Positions 47,046 through 55,115 of a DNA stretch of 64,000 bases are shown here, in pieces (positions within the stretch are counted from its first letter, which is position 1; each line of letters opens with the position of its first letter). Below the pieces are notes generated by a model, which was not told the origin of the DNA, did not search any database, and saw only the letters and a program-made list of their open reading frames with translations. The translations under genes and the position numbers were made by a program. Source of the stretch: Mycolicibacterium hodleri (GTDB lineage Bacteria; Actinomycetota; Actinomycetes; Mycobacteriales; Mycobacteriaceae); the NCBI RefSeq assembly GCF_025822245.1, contig NZ_JACKTL010000056.1, positions 62,001 to 126,000 on the forward strand, in the 5' to 3' direction.

Positions 47046-49843
47046 CCGCTGTTGCGCAGCGCGGTCGCCAACCCGCTCATGGTGAGAAGGATGCCCCGCT
47101 GGACCAGTTCGTCCTCGTCGCCTGAGCGGTACCGGCGCAGCAGTTCGACTTGCAGGTGGTTGAGCGGTTCGAGGTAGGGGAACCGGTTGAACACCGAGCG
47201 GGCCAGTGCCGGGTTGTCGGCGAGCAGGTCGTCGTTGCCGGTGATGAGCCGCAGCATCGCGATCGTCCGGTCGTGCTCGGCGACGATCTTGTCGAACACC
47301 CTGTGCCGCAACGCCTCGTCCTCGACGAGCTCGGAGTACCGGGCCGCCAGGCCCATGTCGGCCTTGGCCAGCACCTGCGCCATGTTGGACAGCACCGAGC
47401 GGAAGAACGGCCACTTCTCGTAGAGGTCGTGCAGCACGGCCAGCCGCGCCTCCTCCTCACCGTCGGCGATGAACTCCTCGAAGGCCGTTCCGGTGCCGTA
47501 CCAACCGGGCAACATCACCCGTGACTGGCTCCAGGCCAGCACCCACGGGATCGCGCGGAGGTCGGAGATCGCGGTCGTCGGCTTGCGGGAGGCGGGCCTG
47601 CTGCCGATGTTCAGCGCACCGATTTCGCTGACCGGCGTCGACGCCTTGAAGTAGTCGACGAAACCCGGTGTCTCGTGCACCAATTCGGAGTACGCGCGCT
47701 GGGCCCGGGCGGCCAGGTCGTCGAGCACCTCGTAGGCGTGTGAGGCAGCGCTGCCCAGTCCCTCGGTGTCGAGCAGCGTCGACTCCAGCGTGGCGGCGAG
47801 CAGGGTCTCCAAATTGCGGTGCGCGATGGTCGGTTCGGCGTACTTGGCCGCGATCACCTCACCCTGCTCGGTGATGCGCAGCGAGCCCTTCACCGCGCCA
47901 GGGGGTTGCGCCAGGATCGCGTCGTAGCTGGGCCCGCCACCGCGGCCCACGGTGCCGCCGCGACCGTGGAAGAGCCGCAGGCGAATTCCGGTCTTGCGCG
48001 CCGATTCGACCAGTTCGAGTTCGGCGCGGTACAGCGCCCAGTTCGCGGCCAGGTAGCCGCCGTCCTTGTTGGAGTCGGAGTAGCCGAGCATCACCTCCTG
48101 CTGCTCGCCGCGCGCGTGCACCAGCGCCCGGTACAGCGGGATGTCCAGCACCGCTTCCAGGATCGACGAACCGCGCTGCAGGTCGTCGATGGTCTCGAAC
48201 AGCGGCACGACGCCGACGGGGCTGTACGGCTCGTCCCCCGAGGCGTCCAGCAGGCCGGCCTCCTTGAGGAACACCGCCGCCTCGAGCATGTCCGACACCG
48301 ACTGGCACATCGAGATGATGTAGTTGGGCACCGCCTGCGGGCCGAACACTCGGACCGCCCTGGCCGCCGCGGCGGTGATGTCGAGTTCCTTGCGGGCCAG
48401 CTCGGAGAGCTCCGCGCCGGGGCTCACCAGCGGCCGGCGGGTAGCCAGCTCGGCGGTCAGCACGTCCACCCGCTCCGCCTCCGACAGCGACGCGTAGTCG
48501 GCGTGCACGCCGGCCCAGGCGAGGAGTTCGGCCATCACCTCTTCGTGGACGTCGGAGTTCTGCCGCAGGTCCAGACCCGAGAGGTGAAAGCCGAAGACGT
48601 GCACGGCTTCCCGTAGCCGGGCGAGTCGGTCGTCGGCCAGCAGGGAGCTGCCGTTCGCCCGCAGGGACGCGTCCACCACGTCGAGGTCGGCCTGGAACTG
48701 CTCGGGCGTCTCGTAGCGCTCCATGCCCAGGTCCAGCTGGTACTCGGGTTGGCGGTCCAGGATCGAGGTGGCCGTCGCCGTCAACCGGCCGTGGATCACC
48801 CGCAGGGCGCGACGGTAGGGCTCGTCGGCGCGGGCCGGTTCGCCACGGGTGTCGGCCAGGTCCCGCAGCTCGTCGCTGATGTGCACCAGCCGCACCGACA
48901 TCGACAGTTCCTCCTCGAGCGCGGTGAGCTCGACGAAGTAGTGCGCCAGCGCCGTGTACGCGGCACTGCCGGTGGCCAGTCGGACCACGTCGGCGGTGAC
49001 GTTCGGGTTGCCGTCGCGGTCGCCGCCGATCCACGACCCGGGCCGCAGGATGGGCTGCTCGAGCACGTGGGCGTCGGGCCAGCGCGCCTGCAGCGCGGTG
49101 CGGACCTCGGCGTTGACCTGAGGGATGACCTCGAAGAAGGCGGCCGGGTAGTACCGCAGTCCCGTTTCGATCTCGTCTTGAATCTTCAACCGCGACAAGC
49201 GAATCAGTGCCGTCTGCCACAGCACCAGGATGTTGCGGCGCAGCTCGAGGTCGATGCTGCGACCGTCGTCGGTGCGGGTCTGGCCGTGCATCCGCAACCG
49301 CATCAGCTCGGTGATGCGGTGCTGGGTGTCGAACACCGTTCGGCGGCGGGTCTCGGTGGGGTGCGCGGTGATCACCGGTGAGACCAGCGCGCCGGTGAGG
49401 GCGTCGGCGACGGTCTCGGAGTCCAGCTTGGCCGATTCCAGCTTGAGGTACGTCGCGGCCAGGCTGCTGTTCTGCGGTGGCTCACCCGCCTCGACGTGCA
49501 CGGCGCGGCGTCGTTCGCGGTGGATGTCCTCGGCGACGTTGGCCAGCAGCGCGAAGTGGGTGAAGGCCCGGATGACGGGAATCGCCTCGTGCACGTCGAT
49601 GCCGTCGAAGAGGCTGGCCAGGTCCGAGCGGTCGATTTCGGACCGCCGCACCTGGAATGACCCGACGCGGGCCCGCTCCACCAGGTCGAAGACGTGATCG
49701 CCGTTCTGTTCGCGCACGGTGTCACCGAGGATGGCGCCGAGGAGACGGATGTCCTCGCGCATCGGTTCGGTGGCCTCCCGGCCGACCTGGGTTCGGCGCA
49801 CCGAGCCGATGGGTGCGAGGGCGGTATCTGGGGCATCGGCCAT
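47042..49843 (-). CDS. ppc: phosphoenolpyruvate carboxylase
   Basis: 933 residues from ATG 49843 (MADAPDTALAPIG), normal PEPC length. Catalytic His in VITAHPTETRRRTV near 156, the FHGRGGTVGRGGGPSYDAI loop near 590 and the conserved C-terminus ending RNSG are all present. It forms oxaloacetate from PEP and bicarbonate. M. tuberculosis lacks this gene; rapid growers have it. A GTG or other start a few codons upstream (frame open to 49879) is possible. It is convergent with the P450 gene. Confidence 0.97.
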   Translation of the reverse strand: MADAPDTALAPIGSVRRTQVGREATEPMREDIRLLGAILGDTVREQNGDHVFDLVERARVGSFQVRRSEIDRSDLASLFDGIDVHEAIPVIRAFTHFALLANVAEDIHRERRRAVHVEAGEPPQNSSLAATYLKLESAKLDSETVADALTGALVSPVITAHPTETRRRTVFDTQHRITELMRLRMHGQTRTDDGRSIDLELRRNILVLWQTALIRLSRLKIQDEIETGLRYYPAAFFEVIPQVNAEVRTALQARWPDAHVLEQPILRPGSWIGGDRDGNPNVTADVVRLATGSAAYTALAHYFVELTALEEELSMSVRLVHISDELRDLADTRGEPARADEPYRRALRVIHGRLTATATSILDRQPEYQLDLGMERYETPEQFQADLDVVDASLRANGSSLLADDRLARLREAVHVFGFHLSGLDLRQNSDVHEEVMAELLAWAGVHADYASLSEAERVDVLTAELATRRPLVSPGAELSELARKELDITAAAARAVRVFGPQAVPNYIISMCQSVSDMLEAAVFLKEAGLLDASGDEPYSPVGVVPLFETIDDLQRGSSILEAVLDIPLYRALVHARGEQQEVMLGYSDSNKDGGYLAANWALYRAELELVESARKTGIRLRLFHGRGGTVGRGGGPSYDAILAQPPGAVKGSLRITEQGEVIAAKYAEPTIAHRNLETLLAATLESTLLDTEGLGSAASHAYEVLDDLAARAQRAYSELVHETPGFVDYFKASTPVSEIGALNIGSRPASRKPTTAISDLRAIPWVLAWSQSRVMLPGWYGTGTAFEEFIADGEEEARLAVLHDLYEKWPFFRSVLSNMAQVLAKADMGLAARYSELVEDEALRHRVFDKIVAEHDRTIAMLRLITGNDDLLADNPALARSVFNRFPYLEPLNHLQVELLRRYRSGDEDELVQRGILLTMSGLATALRNSG

Positions 49844-49878
49844 GACGACAAGTATCGACGTACCGGGAACCGCCCGCA

Positions 49879-50235
49879 CTACGAGGCTCCGGCGACCGGA
49901 ACGATCGGCGTCGGGGTGGGGGTCGTCGAGGTCACGGGGTGGGCGGGCGGCGGCGGCGCCTGGCCGAAGGGAAGCACGATCGGCGTCGCGGGCGGGTGGG
50001 CGTCACCGCCGTCCGAGTCCCCGGAGCTCGAACTCTGCGCGGGCGGCCAGTCCACGCTGGTGGGGGGCCAGCTGTCACCGCCGCCCGAACCGCCCGAGTC
50101 CCCCGGCGGCGGACAGCCGGATCCCGCTCCGAAGTCGCCGGCGCCCGTGCAGTCGGCGTGTGCGGCACCGGCGGGTGCCATGGTCAGGGCCGCCGAGCAC
50201 AGCACGACCGCCGCGTACCGGGTGACCCTCCGCAT
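49879..50235 (-). CDS. small Pro/Gly/Ser-rich secreted protein
   Basis: 118 residues. The signal peptide (MRRVTRYAAVVLCSAALTMA ... AHA) ends near residue 27. The mature part is low complexity: Gly/Ser/Pro/Asp rich with two Cys (DCTGAG, SGCPPPG), a PPTSVDWPPAQSS segment, and a C-terminal PTPTPIVP tail. No known domain. It is 6 bases downstream of the MspA-like porin gene on the same strand, so probably co-transcribed. The long frame to 50958 is a shadow. Confidence 0.72.
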   Translation of the reverse strand: MRRVTRYAAVVLCSAALTMAPAGAAHADCTGAGDFGAGSGCPPPGDSGGSGGGDSWPPTSVDWPPAQSSSSGDSDGGDAHPPATPIVLPFGQAPPPPAHPVTSTTPTPTPIVPVAGAS

Positions 50236-50240
50236 CGGCC

Positions 50241-50891
50241 TCACAACGAGAGGATGTCGCCGTAGACGTTGACGCTCTCGTCGGACTTGTCGGTGTCGAT
50301 CATCACCGAGGCGAAGAACCGGATGGCCACGGCACCACCGCAGGCGTCGACCTTGACGTGCGCATCGTGGACCACGATTTCGCCGGTGCGGCCCTTGAGG
50401 GTCTTCTTGCCCAGCCCGACGTTGGTGATGGTGCCGGGCAGGAGGTTGATCGAGACGTTGCCGCCCAGATCGGCGAAGGGGCCGACGTCGTTCAACACGT
50501 CGCCGCCACTGGAGTTGGGATTGATGCCGACGTCCGCGTCCCCGCCGACGCTGCCGCCCTCGCTGAGATCGATCTGGCAGCCCAGTTGCAGGCCGAAGAC
50601 CAGCGTGCCCGAGTTCACGGCGACGGCGCCGTTGCCGTCGATGCTGGCGGCGGCCTTTCCGGTGACGAAGCCCTCCCTGGTGAAGGCCGTCGCGGCCATG
50701 TTGGGCACGGAGTTGATCGTCATCCGTGTCAGCGCGGCGCTGAGGTGCCAGCCGTCGTCGGTGTCCGCCGCTTGGACCACGTCGGCGACGGGAACGGGTT
50801 CGGCGGCGGCAACGCCCACGTTCACGCCCGTGCCCGCGCCGACGCACAGGAGTACCGCCGAGAACGCACCTGCGCGAAGAAGTCTGGGCAC
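50241..50891 (-). CDS. MspA-family porin-like secreted protein
   Basis: 216 residues from GTG 50891. A signal peptide ends at VAAAEP (about residue 31). The mature chain shows the MspA pattern: WHLSAALTRMTINSVPNMAA, TREGFVTGKAAASI, LVFGLQLGCQID, then beta strands ending GEIVVHDAHVKVDACGGAVAIRFFASVMI (the latter two stretches matched in parts). Some lack the constriction Asp residues typical of MspA itself, so pore activity is unproven. A TACCAT -10 box gives a leaderless start at the GTG. The very long frame to 53879 is a shadow. Confidence 0.82.
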   Translation of the reverse strand: MPRLLRAGAFSAVLLCVGAGTGVNVGVAAAEPVPVADVVQAADTDDGWHLSAALTRMTINSVPNMAATAFTREGFVTGKAAASIDGNGAVAVNSGTLVFGLQLGCQIDLSEGGSVGGDADVGINPNSSGGDVLNDVGPFADLGGNVSINLLPGTITNVGLGKKTLKGRTGEIVVHDAHVKVDACGGAVAIRFFASVMIDTDKSDESVNVYGDILSL

Positions 50892-50897
50892 GCGCTG

Positions 50898-50903
50898 ATG
50901 GTA
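50898..50903 (-). promoter_or_regulatory. -10 box for leaderless MspA-like gene
   Basis: On the minus strand TACCAT lies exactly at -12 to -7 of the GTG at 50891. No Shine-Dalgarno is seen before the GTG. Confidence 0.55.
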
Positions 50904-50957
50904 TGGGCCGGCACTGGGTGATTCCTGAACGTCGTTCCCGGTTGCGGCGAGTGCGCA

Positions 50958-52643
50958 ATGGGTCAGGATGGCCCGGTGACCGCGCCTGCGACGATCTTCT
51001 CCGCCCGTCGAATCGTCACCATGGATCCGGGTCGACCCACCGCGACGGCCGTCGCCGTGGCCGGCGACCGGATCACCGCAGTCGGGTCGGTCGAGGCGCT
51101 GCGTGGCGCCGGTGTCGTCGACGACCGGTTCGCCGATGCGGTTCTGCTGCCCGGGCTGATCGACCAGCACCTGCATCCGGTGCTCGGCGCCACCACCCTG
51201 ATGACCGACGTCATCGCCACCGAGGACTGGGAGCTTCCCGGCCGGCGGTGCCCGGCCGCGGACACCGAGCGGGAGTACCGCGCGCGGCTTGCCGACGCCG
51301 AGCGAGCCCTCGACGATCCAGGGGCGTGGCTGATCTCGTGGGGATATCACCGGCTGTGGCACGGCTCGCTGGACCGCACGGTGCTCGACGGGATCAGCCG
51401 CACCCGGCCGATCGCGGTGTGGCAGCGCAGTTGTCACGAGTGGTTCCTCAACTCCGCTGCCGTCGACGTCCTCGGCATCACGGCCGACGGCATGTCCGGG
51501 CACGGGCCTGCCAGCGACATGGTCGACGTCGAGGCCGGGCATTGGTGGGAGTCGGGCATGAACCTGCTGTTGCCTCGCCTGGCACCGCACTTCATGCCGC
51601 CGGACCGGGTCGCCGCGGGGTTGCGGCAGATGGTGGCCTACCTGCGCGCCAACGGCGTGACCGCGTTCAACGAGCCCGGCATCATGTGGGACGTCGAGCC
51701 GTGGCAGCTCTACCTGGACGTCCTCGGCGCCGCCGACACCCCGTTGCTCTCGACGTTCCTCGTCGACGCCCGCAGCCAGGCGGACGCGGGGATGGATCCC
51801 GCCGACGCGGTGGCCGACGCCGAACGCCAAGTCGCCCGCGCGAGCACCGGGAAGGTCCGGCTGCTGCCCAAGCAGGTCAAGCTGTTCGCCGACGGCGCGA
51901 TCATCAGTCAGCTCATGCAGATGCGCGATCCGTACCTCGACGACGCGGGTCAACCCGATCCGTGTCATCACGGCGAGTGGATGATGCAGCCGGAGGTGTT
52001 CCGGTCGTTTGCCGCGGCGTACTGGAACACCAACTGGCAGTTGCACGTTCACGTCAACGGTGACGCCGCGCTCGACCTGGTGCTCGACACCGTCGAGGAG
52101 TGCATGGCCCGTCATCCCCGCACGGACCACCGCACCGTGATCGTGCACTTCGCCAACTCCACCGAGGAGCAGGTCGACCGCATCGCCCGGGTCGGCGCCA
52201 TCGTGTCGGCCAACCCCTACTACCCCGTCGGGTTCGCCGACAGGTACGCCGCCCACGGCCTCGGTGCGGCCCGGGCGGACGCCATGGTGCGGTCGGCGTC
52301 GGTGCTGCGCCGCGGCATCCCCCTGTCCTTCCACTCGGATCTGCCGATGGGACCCGCGGCCCCGCTGACCCTGGCATGGTGCGCAGTCAACCGCCGAACA
52401 CCCAGCGGTCGGGTCGCCGGGCCCGAGCAGCGCATCTCGGTGCACGACGCCTTGCGCGCAGTGACCGTCGAGGCCGCCTACTCCTGGCGGATGGAGGACG
52501 ATCTGGGCAGCATCTCGGTGGGCAAGCTCGCCACCTTCACCGTGCTCGGCGAGGATCCCTACGCCGTGAATCCGGAGCGGCTCAACGAGATTCCGGTTCT
52601 CGGCACGGTGTACGAAGGTCGATGGTTCCCCAACGGGGGGTGA
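50958..52643 (+). CDS. amidohydrolase (YtcJ-like)
   Basis: 561 residues. Amidohydrolase superfamily: LLPGLIDQHLHPV near 69-81 (metal His pair HxH), an internal KLFADGAI with Lys near 315, LHVHVNGDAALD near 360 and LSFHSDLPMGP near 461. The family hydrolyses N-substituted amides or formamides; substrate unknown. ATG 50958 gives MGQDGPV; GTG 50976 (VTAPATIFSARR) has AGGA at proper spacing and may be the true start. Divergent from the MspA-like gene. Confidence 0.87.
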   Translation: MGQDGPVTAPATIFSARRIVTMDPGRPTATAVAVAGDRITAVGSVEALRGAGVVDDRFADAVLLPGLIDQHLHPVLGATTLMTDVIATEDWELPGRRCPAADTEREYRARLADAERALDDPGAWLISWGYHRLWHGSLDRTVLDGISRTRPIAVWQRSCHEWFLNSAAVDVLGITADGMSGHGPASDMVDVEAGHWWESGMNLLLPRLAPHFMPPDRVAAGLRQMVAYLRANGVTAFNEPGIMWDVEPWQLYLDVLGAADTPLLSTFLVDARSQADAGMDPADAVADAERQVARASTGKVRLLPKQVKLFADGAIISQLMQMRDPYLDDAGQPDPCHHGEWMMQPEVFRSFAAAYWNTNWQLHVHVNGDAALDLVLDTVEECMARHPRTDHRTVIVHFANSTEEQVDRIARVGAIVSANPYYPVGFADRYAAHGLGAARADAMVRSASVLRRGIPLSFHSDLPMGPAAPLTLAWCAVNRRTPSGRVAGPEQRISVHDALRAVTVEAAYSWRMEDDLGSISVGKLATFTVLGEDPYAVNPERLNEIPVLGTVYEGRWFPNGG

Positions 52644-52732
52644 TCCGGTAGCGTCGGCCGCGGTGTCCAGGGCGCCTCCGGTCCGCGGAAACGGGTTCAA
52701 CCCTCCTGGGATGACGATCGTTTCGGCCCGTC

Positions 52733-52779
52733 CCTCCTTTCGGCCCGACGCAGCGGACATCGGGTGCGACGAAAGGAGG
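52733..52779 (+). promoter_or_regulatory. hairpin that would sequester the ankyrin-gene Shine-Dalgarno
   Basis: CCTCCTTTCG (52733-52742) and CGAAAGGAGG (52770-52779) are perfect complements, 10 bp. An inner 5-bp stem CCCGA/TCGGG (52744-52748 with 52760-52764) stacks inside. The right arm is the ribosome binding site AAAGGAGG, ending 5 bases before the ATG at 52785. A second CCTCCT at 52702-52707 could compete for the same site. Confidence 0.7.
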
Positions 52780-52784
52780 CCGCC

Positions 52785-54056
52785 ATGGCCCCGTCCCTGC
52801 CCAACAATCCCTCGCTCGAGCGGTTCCGCCGCGACGCCCGCCGACTGCAACGGGCGGTACGCACGAACGACCCCGAGGCCCTCGCCCGCGTGTCGCGTCA
52901 CCACCCGGCGGGAGCGCCCGCCCACCCGGCGACGTTCGCGCTGACCGCCGCACAACACGTCGTCGCCCGCGCGGTCGGCTTCAGCAGCTGGCCCCGGCTG
53001 CAGTCGTATCTGCGTACCGCCGAGCAGCTCCGCCGCGACCCGACGGTCACCGTCGACGACGACCCGCTCGCCCGGTTCCTCTCGCAGGCCTGCCTGACGT
53101 ACTCCCAGGGCGACGGTCCCGCCAGGTGGTCGGCGGCCGGTGACGTGCTGCGTGCCCACCCCGATCTGCCGGCCCGAAGCGTGTACGCCGCGGCGGCCGT
53201 CGGTGACGCGACCGCGGTGCGGCGGCACCTCGACGACGACGCCGGCGCTGCCACCGAGCAGGGCGGGCCGTTCGGCTGGACCGCGCTGTTCCACCTCGCC
53301 GCGGCGCGGGTGCCGCAACGGGACCCCGTGGCGGCGGCACGGCTGCTCCTCGACGCCGGCGCGGACCCGAACGCGGGCTACCTCTGGCTCGGGCTGCCGA
53401 CGCCGTTCACCGTGCTGACGATGTGCTTCGGTGAGGGCGAGGCGGGGCCGGGACGACAACCGCGGCACCCGGCCGCCGACGAGCTGGCCGGCCTGCTGCT
53501 CGACCGGGGTGCCGAGCCGAACGACGCTCAGACGCTGTACAACCGGATGTTCGCCCGCGACGACGGCCATCTGCGAATCCTGTTGCCCGCCGGGCTCGGT
53601 CGAGGCGACGGCGGGCCGTGGCAGCGGCGCCTCGGAGAGGCGCTGGAGACCCCCGCCGAGATGGTGCAGCGGCAGGTCGACTGGGCGAGGGATCGGGGTT
53701 TCACCGACCGTCTGGACCTGCTCGCCTCGTACGGGTTCACCGAGGGCCGGCCGGTGGGTGCGCCGTCGCCGTGGCGGCCGGATGGGCCGGAGCCACCGAT
53801 CGCCGCCGCGGGCACGCCCGACGGCGTGCGCGCGCTGGCCGCCGCGGGCGGTGACGTGGATGCCAGGATCGACGGCCACACGCTGCTACATCACGCCGCC
53901 TGGATCGGCGACGTCGAACTGGTCGAGGCGCTACTGGAGTGCGGGGCCGATCCCGAGGTGCTCGACGACGTGCACGGCACCACGCCGTTGGGCTGGGCCG
54001 AACACGGTCAGGCCGAGGCGACGGCGGCGGTGCTGCGGCTCAGGCGCCGTACTTGA
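52785..54056 (+). CDS. ankyrin-repeat protein
   Basis: 423 residues from ATG 52785, chosen for its strong AAAGGAGG 5 bases upstream (the frame also allows GTG 52764). An N-terminal helical region (about 1-75, with ARAVGFSSWPRLQSYL) is typical of actinobacterial ankyrin proteins. Ankyrin units are seen at about 165-195 (TALFHLAAARVPQ ... LLLDAGADPNAG) and near the C-terminus (HTLLHHAAWIGDVELVEALL, then GADPEVLDD). No signal peptide. Likely a cytosolic binding protein; partner unknown. The stop overlaps the 3' end of secG by 17 bases. Confidence 0.85.
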   Translation: MAPSLPNNPSLERFRRDARRLQRAVRTNDPEALARVSRHHPAGAPAHPATFALTAAQHVVARAVGFSSWPRLQSYLRTAEQLRRDPTVTVDDDPLARFLSQACLTYSQGDGPARWSAAGDVLRAHPDLPARSVYAAAAVGDATAVRRHLDDDAGAATEQGGPFGWTALFHLAAARVPQRDPVAAARLLLDAGADPNAGYLWLGLPTPFTVLTMCFGEGEAGPGRQPRHPAADELAGLLLDRGAEPNDAQTLYNRMFARDDGHLRILLPAGLGRGDGGPWQRRLGEALETPAEMVQRQVDWARDRGFTDRLDLLASYGFTEGRPVGAPSPWRPDGPEPPIAAAGTPDGVRALAAAGGDVDARIDGHTLLHHAAWIGDVELVEALLECGADPEVLDDVHGTTPLGWAEHGQAEATAAVLRLRRRT

Positions 54057-54276
54057 TCTGCAGGGCGACGGCGATGATCGAGACGAGCCAGATGCCGGTC
54101 ACGAAGTAGGTCAGGCGGTCGAGGTTCTTCTCGACGACCGTCGAGCCGGAGAGACTGGACTGCACGCCGCCACCGAACAGGGTCGACAGACCGCCACCCT
54201 TGGCCCGATGCAGAAGCACCAACAGGACCACCAGGATGCTGGTGACGACGAGGGTGATCTGCAGAGCGAAAATCAT
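54040..54276 (-). CDS. secG: preprotein translocase subunit SecG
   Basis: 78 residues with two membrane helices (about 4-22 and 55-73) separated by the conserved loop LHRAKGGGLSTLFGGG. Auxiliary subunit of SecYEG. It follows tpiA, as in other mycobacteria. A TAGTCT -10-like box lies in the loop of an inverted repeat directly before the ATG, so it may have its own nearly leaderless promoter. Confidence 0.95.
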   Translation of the reverse strand: MIFALQITLVVTSILVVLLVLLHRAKGGGLSTLFGGGVQSSLSGSTVVEKNLDRLTYFVTGIWLVSIIAVALQIKYGA

Positions 54277-54298
54277 GGTCGCCAGACTACCGGCGACC
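54277..54298 (-). promoter_or_regulatory. inverted repeat framing the secG -10 box
   Basis: GGTCGCC-N8-GGCGACC is perfect (7-bp arms) and touches the secG ATG. The minus-strand TAGTCT (54284-54289) fills the loop. As RNA after tpiA (stop 22 bases upstream) it would form a hairpin that could end or pause the glycolytic transcript; as DNA it could be an operator for secG. Confidence 0.55.
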
Positions 54299-54320
54299 CC
54301 GCCGGATCAGGGAATCGGGG

Positions 54321-55106
54321 TTAGGGCAGGGGTCCGCCGGCGGCGATCGCCGAGAGGATCGCGAACTGCTCGCCGTCGAGTGACGCCCCGCCGACGAGGG
54401 CACCGTCGACGTCTGTCTGGCCGACGATCTCCCCGACGTTCTTGGCGTTGACCGATCCGCCGTAGAGCACGCGCACGGTGTCGGCGACGGCGGGCGAGGC
54501 CAACTCGGCCAGCTCCGCCCGGATGGCGGCGCACACCTCCTGCGCGTCGGCGGCACTGGCCACACGGCCGGTGCCGATCGCCCACACCGGCTCGTAGGCG
54601 ACGACGACGTTCGCGATCCGTTCTGCCGTCAGCCCGGCCAGCGAGCCGCGCAGCGACGTGACGTTGAACTCGACGTGGTTGCCTGCCTCACGGACCTCCA
54701 GCGCCTCGCCGATGCAGACGATGGGCGTCAGACCGTGCTTGAGGGCGGCCTTGGCCTTGGCGGCCACCAGGGCGTCGTCCTCGCCGTGGTAGGTGCGCCG
54801 CTCGGAGTGCCCGACCACGGCGAACGTGCAGCCGAGCTTGGCCAGGAACGAGCCGCTGATCTCGCCGGTGTAGGCACCCGAGTCGTGCTGCGACACGTCC
54901 TGCGCCCCGTAGGTGAGTCGGAGCTTGTCACCGTCGACCAGGGTCTGCACGCTGCGCAGGTCCGTGAACGGCGGGATGACCGTCACGTCGACCTTGTCGA
55001 AGTACTTGTCCGGCAACGAGAAGGCGATCTTCTGCACCAGGGCGATGGCCTCGAAGTGGTTGAGGTTCATCTTCCAGTTGCCGGCGATGAGCGGCTTGCG
55101 AGGCAA
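54321..55106 (-). CDS. tpiA: triosephosphate isomerase
   Basis: 261 residues. Catalytic residues are in place: Lys in AGNWKMNLNH (residue 12 region), His in VVGHSERR near 98, and Glu in AYEPVWAIGTGR near 172. Interconverts DHAP and glyceraldehyde 3-phosphate. Third gene of gap-pgk-tpiA, 9 bases after pgk. Confidence 0.98.
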   Translation of the reverse strand: MPRKPLIAGNWKMNLNHFEAIALVQKIAFSLPDKYFDKVDVTVIPPFTDLRSVQTLVDGDKLRLTYGAQDVSQHDSGAYTGEISGSFLAKLGCTFAVVGHSERRTYHGEDDALVAAKAKAALKHGLTPIVCIGEALEVREAGNHVEFNVTSLRGSLAGLTAERIANVVVAYEPVWAIGTGRVASAADAQEVCAAIRAELAELASPAVADTVRVLYGGSVNAKNVGEIVGQTDVDGALVGGASLDGEQFAILSAIAAGGPLP

Positions 55107-55115
55107 GGGAGTCTC

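Noticed and set aside
50241..53879. 1212-codon open frame on the minus strand
   Set aside because: Antisense to the amidohydrolase and ankyrin genes, Arg/Gly/Asp-rich shadow translation typical of high GC. Only the 3' 216 codons form a real gene.
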